Assembly: GCF_003591035.1 (NCBI RefSeq)
Contig: NZ_QYUO01000001.1
Location: 434,001 to 498,000 of the forward strand
Source: Noviherbaspirillum saxi
Lineage (GTDB): Bacteria > Pseudomonadota > Gammaproteobacteria > Burkholderiales > Burkholderiaceae_D
Direction of reading: 5' to 3'
DNA: 64,000 nucleotides
How positions within the stretch are numbered: position 1 is the first letter of the stretch; each line of letters opens with the position of its first letter. Below are positions 1 to 9,113 of this stretch, in pieces. A program made the translations under genes and the position numbers. The notes beneath the pieces were generated by a model that did not search any database, was not told the origin of the DNA, and saw only the letters and a program-made list of their open reading frames with translations.

Positions 1-251
1 TCGACATTCAGATAACCCAGCGAATCGCCGATCACTTTTTCCATCCCGAGCTGCGAGGTATGGGCGATCACCGACGCGGTTGCCGACAAATCGCTGGTCA
101 CATTGGCCGGGCCGGTGGCGGCGTTGCGGAACAGAAGCTCGTACGCAACAAGTGACTGGCTGCGATCGAGTATCGGTTGCCGGGCAAGAAAAAATTCGCG
201 TACGCGCAACGGGCGCGCTGCAAGGTTCTCTGACAGGGAAGTGGCAATCAT
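1..251 (-). CDS. EAL/HDOD-domain signalling protein, N-terminal fragment
   Basis: This is the first 83 codons of a gene that runs off the left edge of the window. The ATG at 251 opens a protein whose residues about 20-43 contain FLARQPILDR and AYELLFRN, the start of the degenerate EAL domain found in YuxH-type proteins that pair EAL with a C-terminal HDOD domain. Such proteins are signalling components, often with an inactive c-di-GMP phosphodiesterase domain. The HDOD part is outside the window, so its presence is inferred from the family. The Shine-Dalgarno sequence is weak, and the start was chosen because it is the first in-frame ATG before the conserved block. Confidence 0.72.
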   Translation of the reverse strand, partial: MIATSLSENLAARPLRVREFFLARQPILDRSQSLVAYELLFRNAATGPANVTSDLSATASVIAHTSQLGMEKVIGDSLGYLNV

Positions 252-554
252 CGCGTTACTCTTGTCTTCGCCATCGTTGGAAGGATCGCGCTCTGCGCTG
301 CCGGCCGCATTAGGTAAATGCAAACAGGTCGTATGGGTCGCAGGCCATCAAAACTGGCGTCCGTGGGAGTATCGGGCACCAGCAAGTCTGGTACTGCAAC
401 GCATACGGCATCTTCGCACTCGACTGCATTTGCGGAAGTGTCGCAACGCCGTCGTTAGAGCAGAACCGGTTAGATTGACTCCGCTTTAAATATACTCTAG
501 CGCATTTCAGTTGCCATGGCGCAACTTTCGATTGTGCGCTGCACAGCGCCCGGT
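252..554. other. Intergenic region, no gene seen
   Basis: About 300 bases separate the divergently read EAL/HDOD gene from the 3' end of the glutamine amidotransferase gene. Reading frames here have no recognisable protein. The promoter of the EAL/HDOD gene should lie here, but I could not pick a convincing -35/-10 pair. Confidence 0.5.
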
Positions 555-1325
555 TCAGAGGGCGGTAGGTGCGCCGTCGACAAAAACCTTCATTTCGCCG
601 CTGGCGAATTGGGTCCAGATTTCATTATTCGTCAGCGGTGCGGTGACGATGATCGCAACCCGGTCCTGCGGCGTCGTGACTTCGGAAAAGTCGACTGTCA
701 TTTCTTCGTCGGACAGGGCTGCGGTCGTAAACGGGTATTGGCGCACGATGTAATGCAGGTTGGTCGAGCAATGGGCAAACAGTGCGGACCCGTCCGACAG
801 CATCATGTTGAATGGTCCATGGGCGGCGATCTCGGCGACCAGTTCGCGCAGCGCGGCACTCAAGTCGGCAAGCGATGGCGCCGAATCGCCGAAGCGCCGC
901 CGCAATTCCTGCAACAGAAAGCAGAACGCCAGCTCGCTGTCGGTATTGCCTACCGGTCGGAAGGCTCCGGTCAATGAAGGCGCGTATTGCTTGAGGTCGC
1001 CATTGTGGGCAAATACCCAATACCGTCCCCACAGTTCACGCACGAAAGGGTGGCAGTTTTCCAGTGCTACCCGGCCCTGGGTTGCCTTGCGAATGTGCGC
1101 GATCACGTTTTTCGACTTGATCGGCCAGCGCTTGATCAGGTCGGCGATGGGAGATGCCATAGCTGCTTCATGATCGACGAAATGGCGAACGCCGGCGCCT
1201 TCAAAGAAGGCGATGCCCCAGCCGTCATTGTGGACGTCGGTGCGGCCGCCACGCGTGGCGAAGCCGGTAAAGCTGAATACGATGTCCGTCGGGACATTGC
1301 AATTCATTCCGAGGAGCTGACACAT
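555..1325 (-). CDS. Class II glutamine amidotransferase (YafJ-like)
   Basis: A 256-residue protein that is a stand-alone N-terminal nucleophile glutaminase domain. Met1 is followed directly by Cys2, the catalytic nucleophile exposed after Met removal (MCQLLGMNCN). Further marks are the GGRTDVHNDGWG block near residues 27-38 and HNGDL near residue 108, which bind glutamine. The length matches the YafJ family (about 255 residues). These proteins release ammonia from glutamine, but the acceptor reaction is unknown because no synthase domain is fused or adjacent. It has its own intergenic space on both sides, so it is probably transcribed alone. Confidence 0.88.
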   Translation of the reverse strand: MCQLLGMNCNVPTDIVFSFTGFATRGGRTDVHNDGWGIAFFEGAGVRHFVDHEAAMASPIADLIKRWPIKSKNVIAHIRKATQGRVALENCHPFVRELWGRYWVFAHNGDLKQYAPSLTGAFRPVGNTDSELAFCFLLQELRRRFGDSAPSLADLSAALRELVAEIAAHGPFNMMLSDGSALFAHCSTNLHYIVRQYPFTTAALSDEEMTVDFSEVTTPQDRVAIIVTAPLTNNEIWTQFASGEMKVFVDGAPTAL

Positions 1326-1420
1326 GGCATGAAAATGATTTCGGGTTGAAGCAATGCGGGCGGAGATTCACGCCACCAGGCCAACATAGCACGATCAGCA
1401 ACAGGTGTGCTGCGAATACA

Positions 1421-2338
1421 TCATGCCGCCTGCCACGGATCGGCTTCGGGACGAGGAAACTGTTTTGCCATGAAGTCGACGAAGGTTCTCACTTTTGCCG
1501 ATAGCAGACGACGGCTCGGATAAACCAGCATCACCGGCAACCTTCCCAGTTCGTGCCCGGGCAGCAGCCGCACCAGACGCCCGGCGGCCAGATCGTCGCC
1601 CAATGCAAACGATGGCCGAATCGTGATTCCCATTCCGGCGATCGCACAATGACGCAGCAGGTCGCCATTGTTCGATACCACTTTCCCGCTTACCGGAATA
1701 TTGACCGTGCCGCCATCAGGACCCTTGACCGGCCAATGATGGCGCAACTGTTCGTAAGAAAAATTCAGGCAGGAATGATGAGTGATATCTTCCAGGTCTT
1801 CCGGAGCGCCATGCCGCTTGACGTATTCAGGGGATGCGCATAACAGGGCTTCCGATACCGCAAGCTGACGTGCGATCATGCCGGCGTCGAATTTCTGGAA
1901 GTCGATGAAAATCCCGACATCGAAACGATCTTCGACCAAGTCGACGGTGCGGTCCGACAGGGTGACGTCCAATGTCACATCCGGGTAGAGACTCGCATAC
2001 ACCGGAAGCACATGCGCGAGCTGCTGTTGTCCAAACCCCAGATGCGAATAGATGCGCAGGATGCCGGCGGGCTTCTTTGCCTGCGAAGAAGCGATCGCTT
2101 CCGCGTCTTCGATTTCCTGCAGGATCTGCAATACCCGCTCCAGATAGGCATGTCCGGTTTCGGTCAGGGACAGCTTGCGCGTGGTCCGGTTCAGCAGGCG
2201 TGTGCCAAGGTGGTCTTCCAGATCGGCGACCAGGCGCGTGACGACCGCGTTGGACATATCGAGCGCTTGTGCTGCACGTGCGAAGCTTCCCTGTTCCACC
2301 ACTTTTGAAAATACCCGCATCGATTGCAATCGATCCAT
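1421..2338 (-). CDS. LysR-family transcriptional regulator
   Basis: A 305-residue LysR regulator of usual length. The N-terminal winged helix-turn-helix covers about residues 1-60 (MDRLQSMRVFSKVVEQGSF, then LDMSNAVVTRLVADLEDHLG), followed by the linker helix and a type 2 periplasmic-binding-like effector domain from about residue 90. It belongs to the large AaeR/DsdC-like group with an RLLNRTTRKLSLTE motif. No obvious target gene is divergent from it: upstream lies a 1.1-kb gene-poor region. Ligand and target are unknown. Confidence 0.9.
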   Translation of the reverse strand: MDRLQSMRVFSKVVEQGSFARAAQALDMSNAVVTRLVADLEDHLGTRLLNRTTRKLSLTETGHAYLERVLQILQEIEDAEAIASSQAKKPAGILRIYSHLGFGQQQLAHVLPVYASLYPDVTLDVTLSDRTVDLVEDRFDVGIFIDFQKFDAGMIARQLAVSEALLCASPEYVKRHGAPEDLEDITHHSCLNFSYEQLRHHWPVKGPDGGTVNIPVSGKVVSNNGDLLRHCAIAGMGITIRPSFALGDDLAAGRLVRLLPGHELGRLPVMLVYPSRRLLSAKVRTFVDFMAKQFPRPEADPWQAA

Positions 2339-2597
2339 CTCAACACCTTGATTTCAATTGTTTCTAAAGAGGGAATAGTGCTTTGCGATTATTGGTGTTT
2401 TTTGTGAACGGCGCAATGACTACACTTGATCCTATCCATGAGCAGACACCGCGACTTGCCCGTCGAAGACCTCGCTGCAGTCCGCAGCGAAGCGATCCGG
2501 CAGGCACCTGGGCGTCGGAGCGTTAGTAGCTTTAGCAGCTGAGTTGGGCGTAACGCTGGTGCCGCGAATGCAAACCAGGCCGTCCGTTCTGAAACAA

Positions 2598-2624
2598 AAA
2601 AAGCGTGCATGGAGTACGCTTTTT
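2598..2624. terminator. Hairpin with A-tract and T-tract (possible bidirectional terminator)
   Basis: Arms AAAAAGCGT (2598-2606) and ACGCTTTTT (2616-2624) are perfect complements around a 9-base loop. The A and T tracts make it readable as a terminator in either direction. The GC part of the stem is only four base pairs, so strength is doubtful. Confidence 0.4.
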
Positions 2625-2859
2625 CTTTATATGAACGCTTTGCCGGACGGTGATGCAAATTCGGTACACTTTGGGACCGCGCTTGCACGACAAACGTCGT
2701 CGTCAACCAGGAAATCAAACGGAATCAAGTGCTTGGCGGGCCGGCATGTGTTTTGCGAACGCAGGACAGTATGACAGGCAACCGCATCAAGCGGTATGGA
2801 TAGCGGCTTATGACAGTTAATAGGCACACCGCTGTTGCCTCTCACGTCGATCTCCGGTT

Positions 2860-2899
2860 CCCGCCATTGTCCGCGTAAGTGGGGCGTGGCGGGTTTTTT
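2860..2899 (+). terminator. Intrinsic terminator-like hairpin, plus strand
   Basis: CCCGCCA at 2860-2866 pairs with TGGCGGG at 2887-2893, followed by six T residues at 2894-2899. No protein gene on the plus strand precedes it, so if active it would end an unannotated transcript starting somewhere in 2400-2850. Confidence 0.5.
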
Positions 2900-3452
2900 C
2901 ATTTTGCACTCAAAAGAAGATGCCTTTGAGGAAATTATCTCCACGTCCGGCATGACGAAATAGACAGCTGGGAATTGGAAGCAAGACGTGAGTTAACACT
3001 TTTGGACGGACAGGATTAAATTCCTGGGGGATATTGATTTGCCTGTGTGTAATAAGTATGGTGTTGCCAGCTTCAGTAAAAGGCAGGTATCACGCCTATT
3101 TTGCGGCTTTACGCGGGCATTACATACATTCCTCGCTTTTCTTTCCGATAGCCATCCACAGTCATCCATATTCTGGAATCGGCATTAGCCATGCTTCCAT
3201 CGGAAGTGACGGCCTCAGTATATCTAGTGCAAAAAATAAACAGTTAATCAGCGCGCACGTTACATATTTGGACAAAACTTTTCGTCCTTTGAAAAGAAGT
3301 CCTAGCAAATCAACAGTTTGCCCGACGGGCTTGGCTTTTGCTATTGCCGTATTCACCCAGTGTCGTCCCGATGAACGTCACGGTAAGCCGTGCCTGCGTC
3401 ACATCGGGTGCCAATACGCTGATCGTTTGTCTAGTGGTTAAGAAGATTAAGG

Positions 3453-4469
3453 ATGAAACATATGACGCAAACAAGAACGCAAGCCCACGCTCCGATGTCA
3501 AGCATGAAAGCCGCACGCGCAATCTACCGCTCGCGCCCGCACGACCTGCAAAATCTTTATGTCAGTCTCAAGCAATGGCGGATCTTTCATGCAGTCATCG
3601 ACTGCGGCGGGTTTGCCGAGGCTGCCAAAGCACTTCACCTGAGCCAGTCGACCATCAGCTATACCGTCTCCAAATTGCAAGACCAGCTTGGTACTTCCTT
3701 GTTGCGAATCGAGGGGCGCAAAGCCAAGCTGACTCTGGAGGGGCGCGCCTTGCTGGACCGCTCCCGCCACATTCTGAAAGAAGCCATCGAACTCGAAAAT
3801 TTCGCCAAGGACCTGGGTCAAGGCCTGGGTGGCGAAGTAAAACTGGTGGTCGACCACAATTTTCCGCCGCACTTGCTGGTGCGCGCGCTGGACGAGTTTT
3901 CCCGCACCGGGTGCGTTGCAAGCAATGTAAAGCTGAGCGAAGTCGATACGCTGCATGCCGAAGATGTCTTGCGCGACCTGAACGTCGACCTCGCCATTAG
4001 TGAACGCGTGCCTCTGGGTTTTCTGGGCGAGCCGCTGGTGGAAGTCGAGCATTTGCCGGTTGCGCATCCCGAACATCCATTGCTCAAACTCGGCCGCGAT
4101 GTCAGCGCCATCGACCTGGCGCAGCATGTGCAGATAGGCGTTGGCCACGCCGCTGATCGCGAGCGCTCGACCGCCAGTTCAAAGCCTATGCGTCGCTGGG
4201 CAATGAGCAGTCCCGATACGGTGGTCGAGGCTCTTACCGAACGGCTGGGCTATGCGTGGCTGCCGGAACACCGAATTCGCAGGTGGCTTGATAACGGCTT
4301 GCTGGTCCGCCTGCCCGTGGGCGACAACCGACCGCACAAGACCATGCTGTATCTGATTCATGGACGTCCATGGGCTTCCACTGCAGCCGCTGGCAGGCTT
4401 GCGGATGTCTTGCGCGGCATTACCTGCGAATCCGCATCTACCCATGGCGCCAACAATGTAGTCGTGTAG
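3453..4469 (+). CDS. LysR-family transcriptional regulator with N-terminal extension
   Basis: A 338-residue LysR protein, about 30 residues longer at the N-terminus than the family norm. The DNA-binding domain starts near residue 38 (SLKQWRIFHAVIDCGGFAEA) and its recognition helix carries LSQSTISYTVSKLQ. The effector-binding domain follows from about residue 125. An ATG at 3462, preceded by AAGGA at a good distance, is an equally likely start and would remove three residues. The middle of the effector domain (near residue 225) matches the family less clearly than the rest, so a sequencing or evolutionary frame slip there is possible. Targets are unknown. Confidence 0.82.
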   Translation: MKHMTQTRTQAHAPMSSMKAARAIYRSRPHDLQNLYVSLKQWRIFHAVIDCGGFAEAAKALHLSQSTISYTVSKLQDQLGTSLLRIEGRKAKLTLEGRALLDRSRHILKEAIELENFAKDLGQGLGGEVKLVVDHNFPPHLLVRALDEFSRTGCVASNVKLSEVDTLHAEDVLRDLNVDLAISERVPLGFLGEPLVEVEHLPVAHPEHPLLKLGRDVSAIDLAQHVQIGVGHAADRERSTASSKPMRRWAMSSPDTVVEALTERLGYAWLPEHRIRRWLDNGLLVRLPVGDNRPHKTMLYLIHGRPWASTAAAGRLADVLRGITCESASTHGANNVVV

Positions 4470-4724
4470 TTCCATCGATCGGCGATGCCATTGCGCATCG
4501 CCGATACCGAATACCAAAGCCGTTTCAGGTTGCACCGGCAAGACGCGGCTGACGTCATGTGCTCGTGGAGCAAGGCAGGGTGGCACAACGAGGTGATGCG
4601 ATGGCAAGCAAGAGCAACGCCGTGCCGCAGGTAAATCGTCCGGCATCGACGGTACAGTCAGGGTGAAACTGCTGTAGTGCTTAGGATACGCTACACGCCT
4701 GCATCAGCCTGGACATCAAAGTGT

Positions 4725-6173
4725 CTATTTGCGCGCATCCATTTCACTACCTGGATTGCCAACAAATGAAGGCCGTGCGCCAGACATGACTTCAGGCCGG
4801 ATGTTGTACTTTTCTATCAGCCGATAAAGCGTGACACGCGATACGCCAAGCAATGATGCCGCGCGCGAAATCTGATTGCGTGATTGTGCCAGCGCGCGCC
4901 GTATCATGGTTCGTTCGGCTGCGGCCCGGGCATCTTCGAGCGACATCAACTGACTATCGCCCGAATTGCGGTTGAGCCCCAGGTCTTCCGGCTGGATAAA
5001 ACGTCCTTCCGCCATCACAGTCGCCCGCTGGACCCGGTTCACCAGTTCACGCACATTGCCTGGCCAGCTATGGCTGAGCATGGCATTCATTGCAGCCTTT
5101 GAAAAGCCGCGCAGGCTGCGGTTATGCATACTGGCAAACTTGGAAAAATAATGTCGTGAGATATCTTCGATGTCCTGTCCTCGATCGGCGAGTTGGGGTA
5201 TCTCGATGCAGACGACATTGATGCGGTAATACAGGTCTTCGCGAAAACGGCCTTGCGCCACGGCCTCGGCGAGATCGACGTGGGTAGCGGCAATGACGCG
5301 CACGTCGATTTCAAGGCTGTCGTTTCCACCCACGCGCTCTATCGTCTTTTCCTGTAGAAAACGCAACAGGTTGACCTGCATGTCGAAAGGCATGTCACCG
5401 ATTTCATCAAGAAACAGCGTGCCGCCCTGTGCGGCTTCGATACGACCGATCTTGCGTTGGTGGGCGCCTGTAAAAGCGCCTTTCTCATAGCCGAACAATT
5501 CCGACTGAAATAATTGAGGCGCAATTGCACCGCAATTGACAGCCACGAACGGGGCGTTCCGGCGCGCCGACTGGCGATGAATGGACAGTGCCGCCAGTTC
5601 CTTCCCGGTGCCTGACGGTCCCGCAATCATGACGGCCGCATCGGTACGCGCGACCTTATGCAACTGGCTGAACAACTGCAGCATCTGCGGCGTCTTGCCG
5701 ACCATGGCAAACTCGCCGTCATCGACGAGCGGCTGCGGACGGCCCAGGTTTTCATTCCTGACATCGCGCAGATACGCCATGCCCCAGGCATGGCGCAACG
5801 TCAGCACGATATGGTCAAGCTGGGCGGGAATCGAAATGAAGTTGAACAGGTGCTCGCCGATAAAATCGCGCATGCGTGGCAGCGAGATCAGTTCCTGGGC
5901 AACGAGGCCGACCCAGGTGACCCGGGTATTGCTGACGAAGGGTTCGCACTTGTCCAGATGCGCAAGGTCGGCTTCATGAGTCACCGTCAGCAGGCCGACG
6001 CGGCAACCGGTCTGCAAGGCGTCGTTCGCGGCGTCGAGACTGAAGCATTCGATAAGGTTCAGTCCCTGCTGCCTAAGTGTTTCGGTGTACTGGCACGGTT
6101 GACCGTTGCGGCCGGCCAGCCGTAATACCAGAACCGGCTGGGTCGTCGGTGCAGAATTGGACGCATACAGCAT
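4725..6173 (-). CDS. VpsR-like sigma54-type transcriptional activator
   Basis: A 482-residue regulator with three parts. Residues 1-145 form a degenerate receiver-like domain of the VpsR type. Residues about 155-390 form an AAA+ sigma54-interaction domain with Walker A GPSGTGKE (near 185-192), the sigma54-contacting GAFTGA loop and LFLDEIGDMP as Walker B. Near the C-terminus lies a Fis-type helix-turn-helix (NQISRAASLLGVSRVTLYRL). In Vibrio, VpsR binds c-di-GMP and switches on polysaccharide and biofilm genes; a similar role here is inference, since no polysaccharide genes are in the window. It stands alone with a 250-base upstream region. Confidence 0.88.
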   Translation of the reverse strand: MLYASNSAPTTQPVLVLRLAGRNGQPCQYTETLRQQGLNLIECFSLDAANDALQTGCRVGLLTVTHEADLAHLDKCEPFVSNTRVTWVGLVAQELISLPRMRDFIGEHLFNFISIPAQLDHIVLTLRHAWGMAYLRDVRNENLGRPQPLVDDGEFAMVGKTPQMLQLFSQLHKVARTDAAVMIAGPSGTGKELAALSIHRQSARRNAPFVAVNCGAIAPQLFQSELFGYEKGAFTGAHQRKIGRIEAAQGGTLFLDEIGDMPFDMQVNLLRFLQEKTIERVGGNDSLEIDVRVIAATHVDLAEAVAQGRFREDLYYRINVVCIEIPQLADRGQDIEDISRHYFSKFASMHNRSLRGFSKAAMNAMLSHSWPGNVRELVNRVQRATVMAEGRFIQPEDLGLNRNSGDSQLMSLEDARAAAERTMIRRALAQSRNQISRAASLLGVSRVTLYRLIEKYNIRPEVMSGARPSFVGNPGSEMDARK

Positions 6174-6419
6174 TTCGCATACCTTCTTATTGATGCCTGC
6201 CGAAGCATCGGGGCGCGTGGAAAACGCGGTTGTGTCTGACGTCTGCCGGTCGATAAAGACTGCCTACGCCGGTATTTCCAGCGAAATTCCCCGATGTCTA
6301 TCGTTGGTAAAAGAGTCTGTTTTCAGACTCGAACCCGGCTGAGCTTAGCGGCTTTTATCTAGCCTAACAATGCCATAAATAGGGGATTTCCATTGAACCG
6401 GTATGGCATTTGTTTTTTG

Positions 6420-7241
6420 TCAATAGACCGTGGATTTGCCGTTTATTTCGCCCAACATATCCACTTTTTCGATAAATTTGCTGCGGTTCAGGCAGCCAAG
6501 ATTGAGGCGGCAGCGCCACAGGCTATGGCCGGACGCGATGTATTTCCGTTCGAAGGGTGTGATTGGTGCCTCCGTGACATAGGACTCGCAAGTTACTGCC
6601 TGCCCGCTCAGGTGAGCGAGCGCCGCGGCAAACTCTTCAATATAGATGCGCCAGTTGCTTCTGCATTCCAGTTCGCCGCCCAGGCTCGCGAGGGTCGGAA
6701 AAACTGCATGGCCATGCCAGCGGCGCGCAAGCTGTCCAACCTTCGGCCATGGATTCGGGTACAGGATGTAATGGCGCGCCAATTGCACTCCGGCGGTTTG
6801 CAACAGGCGCCAGTAGTCAACCAGATCGGCGCGCACGGTGATGAGGTTATCGGGCGTATCACCGCGCCATTGGGTATTGCGCGACAGCCGGTCTGCCGAC
6901 TGATCCACGCCGATGATGAAAGAGTCGGGATATCGTGTGGCGAGATGCAGGCTCGACAATCCCACGCCGCAGCCGGCGTCGAGTATCAGAGGGGCATTCC
7001 CCGCCCTTGTCCATGCGGCAATGCTGGCGTCGAAGGCCTCCTTGTTATAAGGCATGATCGGCTTCTGGAATTGTGACCGTGCATGTTTGTCGACCAGCAT
7101 GAACAATTGCTCATGAATGGTAGTCTGGGCGCTGCTGATGGAACGAGAATTGGCGTACATAAACGAATGGTAAAAAAACGGCGCGCGACTGGGTTGTAAG
7201 TAATACACGTCGAATCGCGAAGGGTACTCGCGACTGAACAT
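6420..7241 (-). CDS. TrmB-like SAM-dependent methyltransferase
   Basis: A class I SAM-dependent methyltransferase. The SAM-binding motif I reads LDAGCGVGLSSLHLA and is followed by IIGVDQSADRL. LYPNPWPK corresponds to the DPWPK signature of tRNA (guanine-46-N7) methyltransferase TrmB. The N-terminus and C-terminus differ from standard TrmB, and the basic stretch after PWPK is weak, so this is probably a TrmB paralogue rather than the housekeeping enzyme. The ATG at 7241 was chosen; an in-frame TTG at 7268 would overlap the preceding LysR gene, and an ATG at 7160 would give a shorter protein. It lies 17 bases downstream of that LysR gene and may be co-transcribed. Confidence 0.72.
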   Translation of the reverse strand: MFSREYPSRFDVYYLQPSRAPFFYHSFMYANSRSISSAQTTIHEQLFMLVDKHARSQFQKPIMPYNKEAFDASIAAWTRAGNAPLILDAGCGVGLSSLHLATRYPDSFIIGVDQSADRLSRNTQWRGDTPDNLITVRADLVDYWRLLQTAGVQLARHYILYPNPWPKVGQLARRWHGHAVFPTLASLGGELECRSNWRIYIEEFAAALAHLSGQAVTCESYVTEAPITPFERKYIASGHSLWRCRLNLGCLNRSKFIEKVDMLGEINGKSTVY

Positions 7242-7258
7242 AACAGGTTGGCTGGAGC

Positions 7259-8161
7259 TCAGGCCCAAGCCGGCGCGCGATAAATGTCGGCGGCGAAATC
7301 GACAAAGGCGCGAACTTTCGGCGACAGATGGCGATTATGCGGATATACCGCGTACAAGGTGCGCGGCCGCATCGGGGAGTCGGAGAGCACCTGCACCAGC
7401 CGGCCCTGCGCAAGATCCTCATGCACTATGAATGGCGCGGTGGTCGCAATGCCGATGCCTTCGAGCGCCGCGTGCCGAAGCGCCACACCGGTATTGGCTT
7501 GCAGGCTGCCTTTGACCGTTACCGTAAGCGGCTGCCCATCGGGCGCGGTGAAACTCCATTCCTGCGGACGCGGCACCATGGTATAGGTCAGGCAGTTATG
7601 GTCAGTCAATTGTGCCGGCGCGACCGGCATACCGCATCGGCTCAGATAAAGGGGCGATGCCACCAGCATGGCTGGTATAGACGCCAAGGCCTTGGCTACC
7701 AGACTCGAATCGGGCAAGTCACGCGCAAGACGTATGCCGACGTCAAAGCCATCTTCGATCAGGTCGACATTGCGATCGTTGCACACCAGATCGACGCGCA
7801 GATCCGGATAGCGCGTCATGAAGCGCGGCAGCCATAGCGCCAGGTCAAGGGTACCGAAAGCCATGGGCGCATTGACGCGCAATACGCCGCGCGGGGCGGC
7901 ATGATGATGAGAAACTGCGAGATCAGCCTCCAGCAATTCGGCCAGAATTCGGCGCGCGCGTTCATGGTAAGCATGACCAGCTTCGGTCAGCGCCAACCGC
8001 CGTGTCGTGCGATTGAGCAAGCGCGCGCCGAGCAAAGTCTCAAGCTGGCGTACCTGCCTGGATATCAGTGTGTGCGATACCTTGAGTTCGGCGGCTGCGG
8101 CCGAAAAGCTGCCAGCTTCCACCACACGGCAGAATGCCTTTAATGCATTGAGCTGGTCCAT
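7259..8161 (-). CDS. LysR-family transcriptional regulator
   Basis: A 300-residue LysR regulator beginning MDQLNALKAFCRVVEAGSF. The winged helix-turn-helix (about residues 3-60) contains LKVSHTLISRQVRQLETLLG and the linker carries LLNRTTRRLALTE. The effector-binding domain fills the rest. The open frame extends 38 codons upstream to 8275, but those residues do not resemble a LysR N-terminus, so the ATG at 8161 was chosen. It is followed closely by the TrmB-like gene on the same strand. The ligand is unknown. Confidence 0.9.
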   Translation of the reverse strand: MDQLNALKAFCRVVEAGSFSAAAAELKVSHTLISRQVRQLETLLGARLLNRTTRRLALTEAGHAYHERARRILAELLEADLAVSHHHAAPRGVLRVNAPMAFGTLDLALWLPRFMTRYPDLRVDLVCNDRNVDLIEDGFDVGIRLARDLPDSSLVAKALASIPAMLVASPLYLSRCGMPVAPAQLTDHNCLTYTMVPRPQEWSFTAPDGQPLTVTVKGSLQANTGVALRHAALEGIGIATTAPFIVHEDLAQGRLVQVLSDSPMRPRTLYAVYPHNRHLSPKVRAFVDFAADIYRAPAWA

Positions 8162-8404
8162 TCTGCACCCGTTCCCGCTTCGCAATCCGACGACCGTGCA
8201 ACGCCAAGCCTGCGCAAGGGCAGGCCGAGGTTTGCTTGCATCAGAAACAGAAGCCGATTGAAATGCCGCCATCATGCCATAGGGCAGACGTGGAATGCAG
8301 CGACAGCGGGAGGTCGGTTGGTTGGTAATCCGGCCCTCAGGCCGGAAACTTTTGATAAAAGGCTACAGAAACAATCACGCTTCCGTAGGGCCGTTTGAAA
8401 AAAA

Positions 8405-8662
8405 TTAATGGAGCGTGACTGGCTGACGCATCAACGCGTCATATTTACCGAGGAAGTCATCGATTTCTTCAACGCTCGGTTCGGTCGCGATGAGGTTTTC
8501 CACTTCTTCGCGGAACGACCGGGCGAGCGTACCTCCGATGAAGATTTCACGTTTGCCGGATTTATCCATGATTTCGTATCCGCCAAAGCGCAATGCTTCG
8601 CGACCGTCATCTGCGCCAAACTCCACTACGCTGTACTGCTCGCTGTTGTAGATTAAGTTCAT
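8405..8662 (-). CDS. DUF3567 family protein
   Basis: An 85-residue acidic protein starting MNLIYNSEQYSVVEFGADDG, which matches the short DUF3567 (BTH_I0359-like) family found almost only in Burkholderiales. Function is unknown. The start is well supported by AAGGAG six bases before the ATG. It has no signal peptide or membrane segment and is probably a cytosolic single-gene unit. The upstream side (8663 onward) holds a large inverted-repeat element rather than another gene. Confidence 0.85.
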   Translation of the reverse strand: MNLIYNSEQYSVVEFGADDGREALRFGGYEIMDKSGKREIFIGGTLARSFREEVENLIATEPSVEEIDDFLGKYDALMRQPVTLH

Positions 8663-8839
8663 GTTGCGCTCCTTGTTACGGGGACAGTGTAGGTAACACG
8701 CTTTCCTTCAATGCAAAAATGAGGCCACCTCCACGCTTTTCAAGATGGAAGAGGAAAATCGGAAGAGGATGATTGAATGCGCGAAGGAAATACACCGGTA
8801 TATGTTGCCGGTTTACATACAAGCGATTGGCGAGGCACA

Positions 8840-9113
8840 TTAGAGCGGATTGCGGTTCAGCGTAGGGGTCGCGCAGCCCCGGGAACTGGCCGAATGCTAG
8901 GCACGGCGACGCGTCGTAGCGGGGGCTACGGCAAGGAGCCGTAACACCGCAGGCGGCCAGTTCCCGGGGCTGCCCGAAGGGTTCGGACCAGAAGGGCGCA
9001 TTGCGGCGTTGCGCCGCTTGCACAGGGGGCCACCCTGTGCGGCGTGCCGCGCCTTGCACTGCATCCCTTCTGGTCCGAACGCGACCCCTACGCTGACCCG
9101 CAATCCGCTCTAA
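8840..9113. repeat. Three-armed nested inverted-repeat element
   Basis: A 274-base non-coding element. Outer arms 8840-8872 and 9081-9113 are complementary over 33 bases with one mismatch. Inside are two further stems: 8874-8892 with 8954-8972 (19 bp, perfect) and 8981-8996 with 9065-9080 (16 bp, perfect). Each carries smaller hairpins, for example GCACAGGG (9020-9027) with CCCTGTGC (9033-9040), and CGTAGC with GCTACG around 8915-8930. Folded, it is a three-way junction. No open frame inside is convincing. It shares core sequence with the element at 34437-34600. Confidence 0.85.

Larger units (their letters stand above)
2339..3452. other. Long intergenic region without a convincing gene
   Basis: About 1.1 kb between two LysR genes. 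Open frames here are short and look like nothing recognisable. It does hold two hairpins, at 2598-2624 and 2860-2899, the second with a T-run typical of intrinsic terminators on the plus strand. The part from about 3000 to 3330 is noticeably richer in A+T than the flanks. A small RNA ending at the second hairpin, or the upstream control regions of both LysR genes, would fit. Confidence 0.4.

Noticed and set aside
3034..3441. 135-codon open frame before the LysR gene at 3453
   Set aside because: Composition is not protein-like for this genome and it lacks a ribosome site and any recognisable motif.
6395..6425. A possible sigma54 promoter (TGGCATTTG) upstream of the VpsR-like gene
   Set aside because: The required GC ten bases after GG is missing, and the motif points away from the gene.
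8676..9103. Short minus-strand open frames inside the inverted-repeat element
   Set aside because: They run across complementary arms, have no ribosome site and no similarity to known proteins; the palindromic structure explains the sequence better.
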